A stretch of DNA of 63,897 bases. Origin: Halobacteriovorax sp. GTDB taxonomy: Bacteria > Bdellovibrionota > Bacteriovoracia > Bacteriovoracales > Bacteriovoracaceae. Location of the stretch: assembly GCA_002720865.1 (NCBI GenBank), contig PBIO01000032.1:1-63897 (forward strand), in the 5' to 3' direction. How positions within the stretch are numbered: position 1 is the stretch's first letter; each line of letters starts with the position of its first letter. Shown here one piece after another: positions 16,967-24,926 of the stretch. The notes under the pieces were generated by a model. The model was not told the origin of the DNA, ran no database searches, and worked only from the letters and a program-made list of their open reading frames with translations. A program made the position numbers and the translations under genes.

Positions 16967-17668
16967 TTGCATCAATCAAAAATCTTATTTAGGCAACTTT
17001 TTGAAAAGAGCTCATCAACCTATACCTACCTATTGGCCGATCCTGAAAGCCAAGAAGGTATCCTCATAGATCCGGTAAAAGAAACCATTGAAAGAGATTT
17101 AAAGCTGCTTAAAGAATTAAATATTGCGCTTAAATACATCTTAGACACCCATGTTCACGCGGACCATATAACCTCCTCATCTGAGCTTAAAGAAAAGACC
17201 GGGGCTCAAATAGTTCTTGGAAAGGCCACAAATGTTGAATGCGCGGATATTCTTTTAGCTGATCAAGAAGAGCTTAAATTTGGCGGATTAACAATTAAGG
17301 CCATTGCTACTCCAGGTCATACTAATGGCTGCACCTCTTATCTTTGTGAATCCTATCTATTTTCAGGGGACACACTTTTAATCAGAGGCAATGGTAGAAC
17401 AGACTTTCAAGAAGGCTCAAGCGAAACTCTTTTTCATAGTGTAAGAGAAAAGCTTTTTACCCTGCCTGACTCAACAATTGTTTTTCCTGGGCATAACTAC
17501 GACGGGCACCTTATGAGCACCATAGGTGAAGAAAAAGCACATAACCCAAGATTAGGGCTTAATAAATCATTTGAAGAGTTTAAAGAGATAATGGAAAACT
17601 TAAATCTTGCTGAGCCTAAAAAAATAGATATTGCGGTACCAGCAAATTTAAAATGCGGTAGAAACTAA
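16967..17668 (+). CDS. ETHE1-like persulfide dioxygenase (MBL fold)
   Basis: A TTG at 16967 with GGAG 6 nt upstream is the best start and gives 233 residues opening with SKILFRQLFEKSSSTYTYLL, the usual ETHE1 beginning. Metal-ligand motifs follow: HVHADH (62-67), GHTNG, SGDTLLIRGNGRTDF and PGHNYDG. The family oxidises glutathione persulfide to sulfite with one non-heme iron. It is divergent from arsC, which suggests a shared thiol- or metal-stress context. Confidence 0.9.
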   Translation: MHQSKILFRQLFEKSSSTYTYLLADPESQEGILIDPVKETIERDLKLLKELNIALKYILDTHVHADHITSSSELKEKTGAQIVLGKATNVECADILLADQEELKFGGLTIKAIATPGHTNGCTSYLCESYLFSGDTLLIRGNGRTDFQEGSSETLFHSVREKLFTLPDSTIVFPGHNYDGHLMSTIGEEKAHNPRLGLNKSFEEFKEIMENLNLAEPKKIDIAVPANLKCGRN

Positions 17669-18321
17669 TCCTTATCTAGTTTTACCATTTTTGAGTCCTT
17701 GATATATTCATCAAAGCTAATATGATTTTCTTCCGTAACCGAACGAATCTTTTGAACAATATCCTTAACTCTTACAAGAGCTTTTTTCATTTTCTCAAAG
17801 ACTTCAGGGCTATAAGATTCATCCCTTTTCATTTTATCCATCATTCCAAAAGCAATAGTTAAGGGATTATTGATTTCATGATTATAAGTCGTGATCATTG
17901 CATTTAGAGCAGCGATCTCCTTTTTACTAGCAAACTCGATGGTAAGTTTCTTTATTTCTAATTGGGTTCTGATTCGCGCTTCAAGTACTTCAATATTGAC
18001 TGGCTTTGTAACATAATCATTGGCCCCTTCCCTAAGAGCTTCAACAATTGACTCTCCCTCCTCGTTTGAGGAGACCATAATAACGGGGAGAAGGTTTTTA
18101 CTTTCAGTTCTTCTGATCACCTTTAAAACTTCTATTCCTGAGAGACTTGGCATTTCAATATCTAAAAGAATAAGGTCCGCCTTAGTATTAAAATCAACCA
18201 ATGAAGCTTCTTCACCTGAGTGACAAAGCTCCACCTCATATCCTCTTTTCTTTAAAAGCTCAGCCGTGGCGATAGAAAGCACTTTATCATCATCGATATA
18301 AAATATTTTTGTCTTCATCAT
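17665..18321 (-). CDS. Receiver protein with C-terminal HisKA-like DHp domain but no ATPase domain
   Basis: The 218-residue protein has an N-terminal REC domain (acidic pocket DDD at 10-12, phospho-acceptor Asp54, Lys in VTKPVN). A linker helix leads into a histidine-kinase H-box, TTYNHEINNPLTIAFG, with His148. No N, G1 or G2 ATP-binding boxes follow, so it cannot autophosphorylate as a normal kinase. It could act as a two-site phosphotransfer protein. It is the last gene of a REC-Hpt-REC/DHp operon and is joined to the Hpt gene with no gap. Confidence 0.85.
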   Translation of the reverse strand: MMKTKIFYIDDDKVLSIATAELLKKRGYEVELCHSGEEASLVDFNTKADLILLDIEMPSLSGIEVLKVIRRTESKNLLPVIMVSSNEEGESIVEALREGANDYVTKPVNIEVLEARIRTQLEIKKLTIEFASKKEIAALNAMITTYNHEINNPLTIAFGMMDKMKRDESYSPEVFEKMKKALVRVKDIVQKIRSVTEENHISFDEYIKDSKMVKLDKD

Positions 18322-18671
18322 TAGCCTTTCTTAAGAATAGTATTTGTAATTTCTGAGCTTAACTCTAAAAATGCTTTTTCAAAGTCCTCTAGTTGATCCT
18401 TAATCGTTTCAATCTCATTATCCTTTGAATAAGCTTCGAGTTCTGAAGCAATATTTTTGGCATTTTGCGCGTAGAAAGTTCCGGCCTGTCCTTTTAAAGT
18501 ATGAGTTGAGATTCTTATAGCTTCTAGATCTCCCTCATTAATGGCATTTCTCAGTCTGCTTAACTCATTCGGAAGTTCTGCAATAAAAGACTCCGAAACC
18601 GAATGTAAGATTTCTTCATCTCCACCGAAAGCATCTAGTGTTTTTTGTTTATTAAAGATTTGAGAACTCAT
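18321..18671 (-). CDS. Stand-alone Hpt phosphotransfer protein
   Basis: Encodes 116 residues, all helical, with the Hpt motif ISTHTLKGQAGTF (phospho-acceptor His57). It transfers phosphate between receiver domains. The gene overlaps its neighbours by one base on each side, which indicates a single phosphorelay operon with the receiver proteins at 18671 and 17665. Confidence 0.9.
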   Translation of the reverse strand: MSSQIFNKQKTLDAFGGDEEILHSVSESFIAELPNELSRLRNAINEGDLEAIRISTHTLKGQAGTFYAQNAKNIASELEAYSKDNEIETIKDQLEDFEKAFLELSSEITNTILKKG

Positions 18672-19027
18672 TATTTCATGACCAACTTTAAAAGCTCTTC
18701 AATTCCCTCTGGCTTATAAAGAACAATATCGATTTCCGATTGGTGATCCTCTAAGGTAACCATGGTATCGCCAGTTAAGCAGATTATTTTACAGTCAGGA
18801 GAAGAATCCTTAATCATCTTACAAAGATCATTTCCATTTTGAATGGGTAGATAATAATCACAAACGAGAAATCCAATTTCATCCTTATGCTGATGATAAA
18901 GATCTAATGCGACCACTGGGTCCGCCGCTTCATAAATATTATGTAAAAAGCCCACGTCTTGAAGTCTTTCAACAACGAGCTCTCTAATATCGGCTTCATC
19001 TTCAACGAATAAGATACTTTTTTTCAT
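18671..19027 (-). CDS. Single-domain response regulator
   Basis: Encodes 118 residues forming one CheY-like receiver: acidic pocket ED (9-10), phospho-acceptor Asp57 in CDYYLP, Thr in CLTGDT and Lys in LYKPEG. There is no output domain. It is the first gene of the three-gene relay operon. No full histidine kinase is encoded beside it; the hybrid kinase at 52136 is one candidate source of phosphate, but this is a guess. Confidence 0.9.
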   Translation of the reverse strand: MKKSILFVEDEADIRELVVERLQDVGFLHNIYEAADPVVALDLYHQHKDEIGFLVCDYYLPIQNGNDLCKMIKDSSPDCKIICLTGDTMVTLEDHQSEIDIVLYKPEGIEELLKLVMK

Positions 19028-19045
19028 GGGTTGATTATACCCCAG

Positions 19046-19105
19046 GGGGGAAAAATATAAAATGCCGGTTTAGAGCGTCCATTCTTCCTTGACTCCAAAC
19101 CGGCA
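19046..19105 (-). terminator. Intrinsic terminator of Trp-rich gene
   Basis: On the minus strand TGCCGGTTT (19105-19097) pairs with AAACCGGCA (19071-19063) around a 25-nt loop, followed by a T-rich tail. It lies between the Trp-rich gene and the phosphorelay operon, separating the two transcripts. Confidence 0.65.
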
Positions 19106-19165
19106 ATTCTAAGTAATCTAGCAATTTAGTCTCTCAGGCCATTTTTTCTAAGGCCGAATATGAAA

Positions 19166-19417
19166 CTAAGCTGCCCACACTTCCTTGGTCCAAGTGGACT
19201 TTGTGTCGACTACCCAGTTTTTTGACCATAATTTTTCGTGTACGAATGCTTCTAGTTGCTCTGGAGATTGCACATCAATCCATAGCTCCATGTCCCAATC
19301 ACCCATTGTTGATCCGGCCCATTTAACTTCTGACCACTCTCCTAGCCACTTCCAATCACCCTTAGGGGCTTCCTTGTTCCATTTAACCCATACCTGGGCC
19401 ATCCACTTTCCTGACAT
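19166..19417 (-). CDS. Tryptophan-rich AsnC/Lrp effector-domain-like mini-protein
   Basis: Encodes 83 residues with 13 tryptophans (about 16 percent), spread through the whole chain. The pattern of VWVKW, then MGDWDMELWIDVQSPEQLEAFVHEKLW and WVVDTKSTWT, follows that of the Lrp/AsnC ligand-binding (RAM) domain (G-x-D-x-x-x-x-V, a helix, then V-x-x-T-x-T). No DNA-binding domain is attached. GAGG precedes the ATG and a terminator follows. A stand-alone RAM-like subunit that binds a small ligand or forms an oligomer is the likely fold; the role is unknown. Confidence 0.7.
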   Translation of the reverse strand: MSGKWMAQVWVKWNKEAPKGDWKWLGEWSEVKWAGSTMGDWDMELWIDVQSPEQLEAFVHEKLWSKNWVVDTKSTWTKEVWAA

Positions 19418-19534
19418 TCTCTACCTCGATTATTCGCTTTAATTAGCAAGTAACCCCTTATCGGAGCACCTCCCACAGGTTCGAATAAACCGAGAATATA
19501 AAATTTAAAAAGGAAAATTTTGCATCGCGCGTGC

Positions 19535-19563
19535 TTGCCAATAGCCTAGAAATTCACTACTTT
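19535..19563 (+). promoter_or_regulatory. Probable sigma-70 promoter of tRNA-Ala
   Basis: TTGCCA (19535-19540), a 17-bp spacer and TACTTT (19558-19563) lie 15 bp before the first base of the tRNA. Confidence 0.55.
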
Positions 19564-19577
19564 ATTTGAATCTAAAT

Positions 19578-19653
19578 GGGGGTATAGCTCAGTTGGGAGA
19601 GCGCTTCGCTGGCAGTGAAGAGGTCCTCGGTTCGATCCCGGGTACCTCCACCA
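19578..19653 (+). tRNA. tRNA-Ala (anticodon GGC)
   Basis: The 76-nt sequence folds as a standard cloverleaf. The acceptor stem GGGGGTA pairs with TACCTCC (one G-T pair). The D-arm has GCTC/GAGC. The anticodon loop CTGGCAG gives anticodon GGC on the stem CTTCG/TGAAG. The T-loop is TTCGATC. The CCA end is encoded. It reads GCC and GCU alanine codons. It stands alone between the Trp-rich gene and the dienelactone hydrolase gene. Confidence 0.97.
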
Positions 19654-19729
19654 TTCTTTTAAAAAACCACAGCTATTAAGTTTTTTTCGTTCCTTGATTA
19701 AGTGACTGACAAATACCTATAATTTCCAA

Positions 19730-20617
19730 ATGGAAAAAAACAATATCGCACCTGAAATTTACCAATTATACGATAAGTACTGTCATGGAAGTATGAAACG
19801 CCGTGAGTTCTTAAAAAGAGCAGGAATGCTAACCTTCGGTGGCATCTCCGGACTTGTTATGGCCAAGGCCTTGTTGCCTAATTACGCGAAGGCGCAGCTA
19901 ATCTCTTTTACAGACGAGCGAATTAAGGCCAAGTACGTTGAGTATGATTCGCCAGGAGGAAACTCTGGAAAAATGCGCGGGTATCTTGTTCAACCAAAAG
20001 GAAAAGGACCTTTTCCTGCGGTTTTGATTGTTCATGAAAATAGAGGTCTTAATCCACATATTGAAGATGTTGCTCGAAGAGCGGCCACAGAGGGATTCTT
20101 AGCATTCGCCCCAGACGCCTTATATCCACTTGGAGGTTACCCCGGTAATGATGATGACGGAAAGGTTATGCAAAAGAAACTTGATCGCGATAAAATTTTT
20201 ATCGATATGAAAAATGGAGCTAAATTTTTAAAGGCCCATTCTCTTTCAAATGGAAAACTTGGAGTAACAGGGTTCTGTTTTGGCGGTGCCGTCTCTAATT
20301 ACCTAGCAGCTGAGCTAGGTAGCGAATTAAAAATTGCTGTACCCTTTTATGGAACGGCCATTAAGTCGGAAGAAGTTAAAAAAATTAAATCATCTCTAAT
20401 TGTTCAGTACGCTGAAGACGACCCTCGAGTAAATGCAACCATGGATGAATATAAAAAAGCTCTTACGGCCATTGGAGTTGATTTTAAAATGCATATCTAC
20501 CCTGGAACAAAACACGGGTTTCATAACAACTCTACACCAAGGTACGATGAAAAAGCCGCCAAGCTAGCCTGGCAGCGAACCATTTCAGCTTTCAAAAAGC
20601 ATCTATTAATCGACTAA
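19730..20617 (+). CDS. Tat-exported dienelactone hydrolase family protein
   Basis: Encodes 295 residues. A twin-arginine signal sits at 24-30 (MKRREFLKRAG). The alpha/beta-hydrolase body has the dienelactone hydrolase signatures: VHENRGL, PDALYP, the nucleophile elbow GFCFGG (Cys), an Asp in YAEDDPR and His in KHGFHN. It should be a folded periplasmic cysteine-type hydrolase acting on lactones or esters. No clear Shine-Dalgarno is present. The long N-terminus before the Tat motif is common in this family. Confidence 0.9.
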   Translation: MEKNNIAPEIYQLYDKYCHGSMKRREFLKRAGMLTFGGISGLVMAKALLPNYAKAQLISFTDERIKAKYVEYDSPGGNSGKMRGYLVQPKGKGPFPAVLIVHENRGLNPHIEDVARRAATEGFLAFAPDALYPLGGYPGNDDDGKVMQKKLDRDKIFIDMKNGAKFLKAHSLSNGKLGVTGFCFGGAVSNYLAAELGSELKIAVPFYGTAIKSEEVKKIKSSLIVQYAEDDPRVNATMDEYKKALTAIGVDFKMHIYPGTKHGFHNNSTPRYDEKAAKLAWQRTISAFKKHLLID

Positions 20618-21301
20618 GACTTCTTGAGGGATAAAGTTTATCACTCTAAAAACTCCGGCTCCGTGGGTTAGAACAAAGACTCTCGAGTTTTCTGAAGTAG
20701 CGCTTAGTGCATGATCGTTATAAATTTCTTCAAAAGAGCCTTCCTCTGGTCCCAAGGATTTAGGGTCATAATAACTTGGCCCATCTAAATGCAAGATCTT
20801 TTTTCCATTTAGAAAAACATCCACGGCTCCATCTCTATTTGTGAAAGGACCAGCTTCTTTAAAGCTTATATCGTGTATTTGAGGATTAAAGACCCCTACC
20901 ATCATATTATTTTTTCTTATTTTTAAAAAACCTTTTTTAAGATCAGGTTTTAGATAAACCCGGGGGCCTCTATAGCCATTTCTTGTAAGTTCATTTGGCA
21001 AAATGACGATGACATCTTGGTTTTCATTATCTTTTTTGATTTTATCAAGAGAAGTTAAAAATAAATTATTCTCACTAAAGGAACGAAGACTGTTTTCACG
21101 AACCCTATAGGTTTGAATAAGTTTTCCTTTTATTTTAATTCTCATTTCATAATAAGGAGCACTGGGAGTCATCCATGGATGGTAATCATCTAACTCCGTC
21201 GTAATATCTTTAGCTTTTACATAACCCATAAACTTAAAATCGGATGCGTTGCTAGTCGCGCTTATTACTAATAGTAAAAATGTGAGCATAAATTTTTTCA
21301 T
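20606..21301 (-). CDS. Exported protein of unknown function
   Basis: Encodes 231 residues with a signal peptide (MKKFMLTFLLLVISATSNA). AGGAGA precedes the ATG. The mature protein is beta-rich in appearance with aromatic clusters (HPWMTPSAPYYEMRIKIKG). No cysteines, membrane segments or catalytic signature are seen. It ends convergently with the dienelactone hydrolase gene, overlapping by 12 bp. No family is recognised. Confidence 0.65.
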   Translation of the reverse strand: MKKFMLTFLLLVISATSNASDFKFMGYVKAKDITTELDDYHPWMTPSAPYYEMRIKIKGKLIQTYRVRENSLRSFSENNLFLTSLDKIKKDNENQDVIVILPNELTRNGYRGPRVYLKPDLKKGFLKIRKNNMMVGVFNPQIHDISFKEAGPFTNRDGAVDVFLNGKKILHLDGPSYYDPKSLGPEEGSFEEIYNDHALSATSENSRVFVLTHGAGVFRVINFIPQEVLVD

Positions 21302-21367
21302 TATCTTCTCCTAAATGTCGTTAATTCTTTTTATACCCAAATTGTATGAGTTCTAAGGACTTTCAAA

Positions 21368-21386
21368 CAGTAACGGTCTGTAACAT
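21368..21386. promoter_or_regulatory. GTAAC direct-repeat site before the TPR-winged-helix gene
   Basis: CAGTAACGGTCTGTAACAT holds two GTAAC repeats exactly 10 bp apart. Eighteen of nineteen bases match the reverse complement of the site at 24170-24187. Tandem half-sites one helical turn apart are typical for OmpR/SARP-type winged helices, which the downstream gene encodes at its C-terminus. Confidence 0.55.
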
Positions 21387-21525
21387 GGCCCTGATCCTTG
21401 TATAAATTTCAGCCTGTCTAAAAACCTGACAGTGTACAGTTAATGACGATTTAAATCTCATAATTATAGGTACTTACAAGCCTTTTTTTGGCACTTCCCT
21501 TGCTCTATATAAAGAAGGAGAAATA

Positions 21526-22593
21526 ATGAGAGTTTTTAATGATGTCATTCAAGCTAGCCTAGAAGAGCTAATTGATTACAAGTTAATGGGTGAATTCGAA
21601 TCCCTACAGCTTGAAAATTATGCTCTAGCAATCAAGGCCCATATTAGTGGGGATACGGTTGAGCTTCAAAAAGCGATAGACTCACTTGAAGGCTGCTTTA
21701 AAAAGCTAGCAAATTATCGCCTAGCTATTCTCAACAAAGAATTTCAAACGGAAGAACTTTCGGTAAACGAAGATTTTATGGGCGAAGCTCATTTTCTTAT
21801 GGGTCTAAACTTTGTTTACCACTCAGAGCACTTATTTGCTAAAAAGCATTTTCAAAAGGCATATCAATTCCTATGGAGATCTGGTGCGAAGAAAAAAGCT
21901 ATTAAATCACTATTAAATGTTGTTGTTTCTGAATCAAGAGAAAACAATCACAAAAAACTAATCGTTGATTATGAATTTATCACTAAAAAAGCCCTATCAA
22001 TTGGAGACAATATTAGCGCAGGGATTAGTCAGCTAAATATCTCTAGAGAATTTCAAATGTTAGGGGCCTTTGAACTAGCTTTTAAAACTTGTAATAGGGC
22101 CATTAATCTTCTTGAGGGTGATTTAGGTACTTCTCACTACTACTTTGCGATTATCCATAGATGTCATCTTCTTGTTGACCTCAAAAGGTTTCCGGAAGCC
22201 CTGGTTGACTTTCAAAAAGCTAAGGCATCTCCCTTTAAAGAAAACAAAAAAGCTCTTGATGTAGTTGAAGCCCTACTTGGCGATACAAAAGAGATCGATC
22301 TAAGTCATTTAGAACCTACCTGGAAAGCTCGACTACAAGATCATAGAAATGGAGTAAGCTTCAAAGACTTAACAGAGTCTGAGTCTCAACTCGTAAAATT
22401 CCTATCCAGCGGACCAAAAAGCAAACTAGAAATTATAGATGAGCTCTATGGAAAGAACCTAGACTTTGAGTCAGTAGATTCACGTTTTAGAGTTCTCTTA
22501 ATGAGATTAAGAAAGAAAAAACCAAACCTAGTAGTTTACTACCAAAAAAAATATGAGATCAGTGATGAAAACTTTTTATCTGAAATTGCTTAA
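21526..22593 (+). CDS. TPR-like protein with C-terminal winged-helix DNA-binding domain
   Basis: Encodes 355 residues. The first 260 are helical, TPR-like repeats (for example EAHFLMGLNFVYHSEHLFAKKHFQKAYQFL). From about residue 280 comes an OmpR/SARP-like winged helix (LTESESQLVKFLSSGPKSKLEIIDELYG, then SRFRVLLMRLRKKKP). This is the reverse of the usual SARP order, where the DNA-binding domain comes first. GAAGGAG precedes the ATG. Its end overlaps the start of the protease gene, so the two are coupled. Confidence 0.75.
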   Translation: MRVFNDVIQASLEELIDYKLMGEFESLQLENYALAIKAHISGDTVELQKAIDSLEGCFKKLANYRLAILNKEFQTEELSVNEDFMGEAHFLMGLNFVYHSEHLFAKKHFQKAYQFLWRSGAKKKAIKSLLNVVVSESRENNHKKLIVDYEFITKKALSIGDNISAGISQLNISREFQMLGAFELAFKTCNRAINLLEGDLGTSHYYFAIIHRCHLLVDLKRFPEALVDFQKAKASPFKENKKALDVVEALLGDTKEIDLSHLEPTWKARLQDHRNGVSFKDLTESESQLVKFLSSGPKSKLEIIDELYGKNLDFESVDSRFRVLLMRLRKKKPNLVVYYQKKYEISDENFLSEIA

Positions 22594-24160
22594 GGCCATA
22601 GTTCTTCTTGGACTAATCCTTAATTCAGCCATGGCATCTACTGATCCTCAGTGGATGGTGAAGATAACTTCTCAAGTTTCAGAAAAAGAATCAGTAACAG
22701 GAACAGGTTACCTCGTTCAGGTTGGTAATCAAATTTATGTAAGAACGGCCGCCCATGTGACCCTTGGGCTTGAAAACGTTAGCCTTAGTACCGGTGACGG
22801 ACAAGAACTTACTATCAATAAAGGTCAAGGCCTAACAAACAATAGCAATGATGATCAATTTATTTCAATCACTCAAAAAGACTTAAAGGTTCTTGGCGTT
22901 TATAAGGAAAACAGAGGTGCTTTTATAGTCAATCGTGAGACTTTAAAGGAAGCAAAAGAATCCAATAAAAAAAAAATGGTTGAAAGTGGTGATGACTCTG
23001 CATTTTACCTCGTTCCTTCGTGGACAAGAGGAAAGCCCAGAGAGTTTAAGTCAAAAGGAAAGTCGCTTCTAAGTTCAGACTTAAAAGGTTCTGCCCATGC
23101 ACAAGAATTAAGAAGCTCACTTACTGGCAACGTTGCAATAGCAGATATGCAAATTGTTCCAGGAGAAAGTGGTTCAGCACTAATCAAAGAAAATATCATC
23201 TACGGACATGCCCAATCATTTCAAAGAAGTTTTGAGCATTCAAGCTTCTCAACACCAAAGGTTGAAGAGAAAACTGTTCAAGCCCTTGTAAAAGGAAAAA
23301 AAGGTAGCCTCGATAATACAATTTGGAAAAGGCAAAATGGCGTCTTCTTTAGAGAAAGACAAACTAAAAGCGGATTAGTTCGAGAAGCAAACTTTATTAC
23401 AACAAAAGCAGGAGACGGTATCATAGCAGGCGGCGGAGACGGTATTATTGCAGGCGGCGGAGACGGTATTATTGCAGGCGGCGGAGACGGTATCATCGCA
23501 GGCGGCGGAGACGGTATTATCGCAGGCGGAAACAGTTCTGAAGAAAAAGTCTTACCAGGAATGGGAATGATTTATAATGACGAACCAACTTATGCCTTTA
23601 AAGTTACGAGATTTCTTGAAAACGGAAACCTAGAAAAAGAAGTCTATTATGCAAATTGGGAAAATTACCTTTATATAGACGAGTTAATGAAAAACAAAAA
23701 AAGCACTTTGATTGTTAAACCCATCACTAGTGTTGATGAGCTTGCCAAGATTATCGAAAAGAAATCGATGAATAGTCCTAGTGCAAAACGCTGCTCAATC
23801 AGCCAAGCAGAGTTAAATAATGGTTTTATTACCATTAGCCTCCCTGGTTTTAAGAGTCTAAGAGTAAGCCTTGAAAGTATCACACCAATTCATAAGATAG
23901 TTAGGTCTTCGAAAGACTCTTCTGACTGGACTGTTGATCTTAGAGGGCTTTTCTCAGTAGACCCATCAGAACTAGATAAAGAAACAAAAGGAAGTTTTAT
24001 CACATTAAGACATCCTAGCTTTTCCCACGTAAGACTAGCCTGTAAGCTCGAAATGGAAGAAATTCAAACTAAAGCGATCTCACAAACGAGTAGAAATACA
24101 ATAAAAACAAAGACTTTCCCCACAGAAGAAAGCAATTCACAAACCTATTTCAGAAAATAG
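22565..24160 (+). CDS. Exported trypsin-like serine protease with Gly-rich tandem repeat
   Basis: The start at 22565 (or 22553, four codons earlier) gives about 531 residues with a signal peptide ending near AMA/S. The protease part has His64 in RTAAHVT and Ser202 in PGESGSAL, the chymotrypsin-like active-site motifs; an Asp around 96-106 is a possible third member. Residues about 283-322 are five copies of GDGIIAGG. The C-terminal 200 residues are of unknown fold with two cysteines. The gene is coupled to the TPR-winged-helix regulator. Confidence 0.7.
   Translation: MKTFYLKLLKAIVLLGLILNSAMASTDPQWMVKITSQVSEKESVTGTGYLVQVGNQIYVRTAAHVTLGLENVSLSTGDGQELTINKGQGLTNNSNDDQFISITQKDLKVLGVYKENRGAFIVNRETLKEAKESNKKKMVESGDDSAFYLVPSWTRGKPREFKSKGKSLLSSDLKGSAHAQELRSSLTGNVAIADMQIVPGESGSALIKENIIYGHAQSFQRSFEHSSFSTPKVEEKTVQALVKGKKGSLDNTIWKRQNGVFFRERQTKSGLVREANFITTKAGDGIIAGGGDGIIAGGGDGIIAGGGDGIIAGGGDGIIAGGNSSEEKVLPGMGMIYNDEPTYAFKVTRFLENGNLEKEVYYANWENYLYIDELMKNKKSTLIVKPITSVDELAKIIEKKSMNSPSAKRCSISQAELNNGFITISLPGFKSLRVSLESITPIHKIVRSSKDSSDWTVDLRGLFSVDPSELDKETKGSFITLRHPSFSHVRLACKLEMEEIQTKAISQTSRNTIKTKTFPTEESNSQTYFRK
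23410..23529 (+). repeat. Five tandem 24-bp units encoding GDGIIAGG
   Basis: Five in-frame 24-bp units (23410, 23434, 23458, 23482, 23506) each begin GGAGACGGTAT and end GCAGGCGG. They differ mainly at third codon positions. The encoded Gly/Asp octapeptide could form a beta-roll-like or flexible linker. The units can change number by slippage without shifting the frame. Confidence 0.9.
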
Positions 24161-24187
24161 TAACGGCTTTGTTACAGGCCGTTACTG
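24159..24187. promoter_or_regulatory. GTTAC direct repeats inside a palindrome before gene 24238
   Basis: GTTAC at 24171 and 24181 repeat with a 10-bp step, and AGTAACGGC/GCCGTTACT forms a wider dyad over the same stretch. The site begins at the protease stop codon and lies about 50 bp before the next ATG. It could serve as operator, as terminator for the protease gene, or both. Confidence 0.5.
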
Positions 24188-24237
24188 TAATTCAATCCCA
24201 AAATCTCCTAAGATAAAAAAAACGAAAGGAGATTTAT

Positions 24238-24558
24238 ATGAAAAATTTATTATTACTAACGGCGATACTATTTTCAACAACATCTATTGCTTCAGATGAC
24301 TACCTTTATGTGCAACAAGCGCTTCTTTGTAGCACTTCCCAGGGAAAGCTTAATGTTAAATTGGCAGAGCTTCAAAGGTTTGGGCATACTGATATTACAA
24401 CTCTTGGTAAGTCTAAGGTGGTTACTAGTCCCGTTCGGCTAGCTCAAAAAAGCTATAAGTCAGAAGGATATTGGGTTCCAAGTGAGCTAAAGATTACTCC
24501 TGTTCCTACAGGAACAGACAAAATTTGTATCTTTGCGGATTGGAGAAAAAGTAAGTAG
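24238..24558 (+). CDS. Small exported protein of unknown function
   Basis: Encodes 106 residues with a signal peptide (MKNLLLLTAILFSTTSIA). AAAGGAG precedes the ATG. The mature part of about 87 residues has two cysteines (LLCSTS and KICIFAD) fit for one disulfide. The upstream direct-repeat site links it to the TPR-winged-helix regulator. A terminator follows. No family is recognised. Confidence 0.7.
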   Translation: MKNLLLLTAILFSTTSIASDDYLYVQQALLCSTSQGKLNVKLAELQRFGHTDITTLGKSKVVTSPVRLAQKSYKSEGYWVPSELKITPVPTGTDKICIFADWRKSK

Positions 24559-24571
24559 CTTAAATAAAAAA

Positions 24572-24590
24572 GGCCCTGCAATGCAGGGCC
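24572..24590. terminator. Intrinsic terminator between convergent genes
   Basis: GGCCCTGCA and TGCAGGGCC pair around a single central base. A-rich sequence on the left gives a T-run on the minus strand, so it best serves the EF-hand gene ending at 24601. It may also stop the 24238 transcript. Confidence 0.75.
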
Positions 24591-24600
24591 CTTGAGTCAA

Positions 24601-24864
24601 TTAGTTATTTTTATCTTCATCATGTCTTATGATGATGAGCTCATCTTTAAATTGATCTCTTTCATTTTTAGTAATGAATCCGTCATTGTTCTTATCGATT
24701 CTTTTAAATCTCTTGGTTTGTTTTGCTAACCATTCTTTCATTGAGATTTTTCCGTCTGAGTTTTCATCAACGAGATCGAAACGATCGACGCTTTTAGAAG
24801 TTTCTCCTTCAGAGAAGGAGCTAAAACTCATCACTAAAACTAAACTTGTTAATAAAACTTTCAT
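24601..24864 (-). CDS. Exported EF-hand calcium-binding protein
   Basis: The ATG at 24864 with GGAG upstream gives 87 residues with a signal peptide. Two EF-hand loops follow, DENSDGKISMKE and DKNNDGFITKNE, both with acidic residues at positions 1, 3, 5 and 12. It should bind two calcium ions in the periplasm. It carries the AATAAAACGATT-type promoter motif about 86 bp upstream (24950-24927). The Na+/Ca2+ antiporter gene lies 1 kb away. Confidence 0.85.
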   Translation of the reverse strand: MKVLLTSLVLVMSFSSFSEGETSKSVDRFDLVDENSDGKISMKEWLAKQTKRFKRIDKNNDGFITKNERDQFKDELIIIRHDEDKNN

Positions 24865-24926
24865 TTTCAACACTCCATTAAAAAAGGCCCAATGCCTTAT
24901 TTATGGGCCCATTTTTATCCCAAAAT

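Noticed and set aside
16937-16979. Longer starts for arsC (16979) and the persulfide dioxygenase (16937)
   Set aside because: They would make the divergent genes overlap and add residues outside the family limits; the inner starts fit the families, and the dioxygenase start has a good ribosome-binding site.
23410-23529. Tandem 24-bp repeats as a possible CRISPR array
   Set aside because: The units are directly adjacent with no spacers, stay in frame and encode a constant peptide inside a protease gene.
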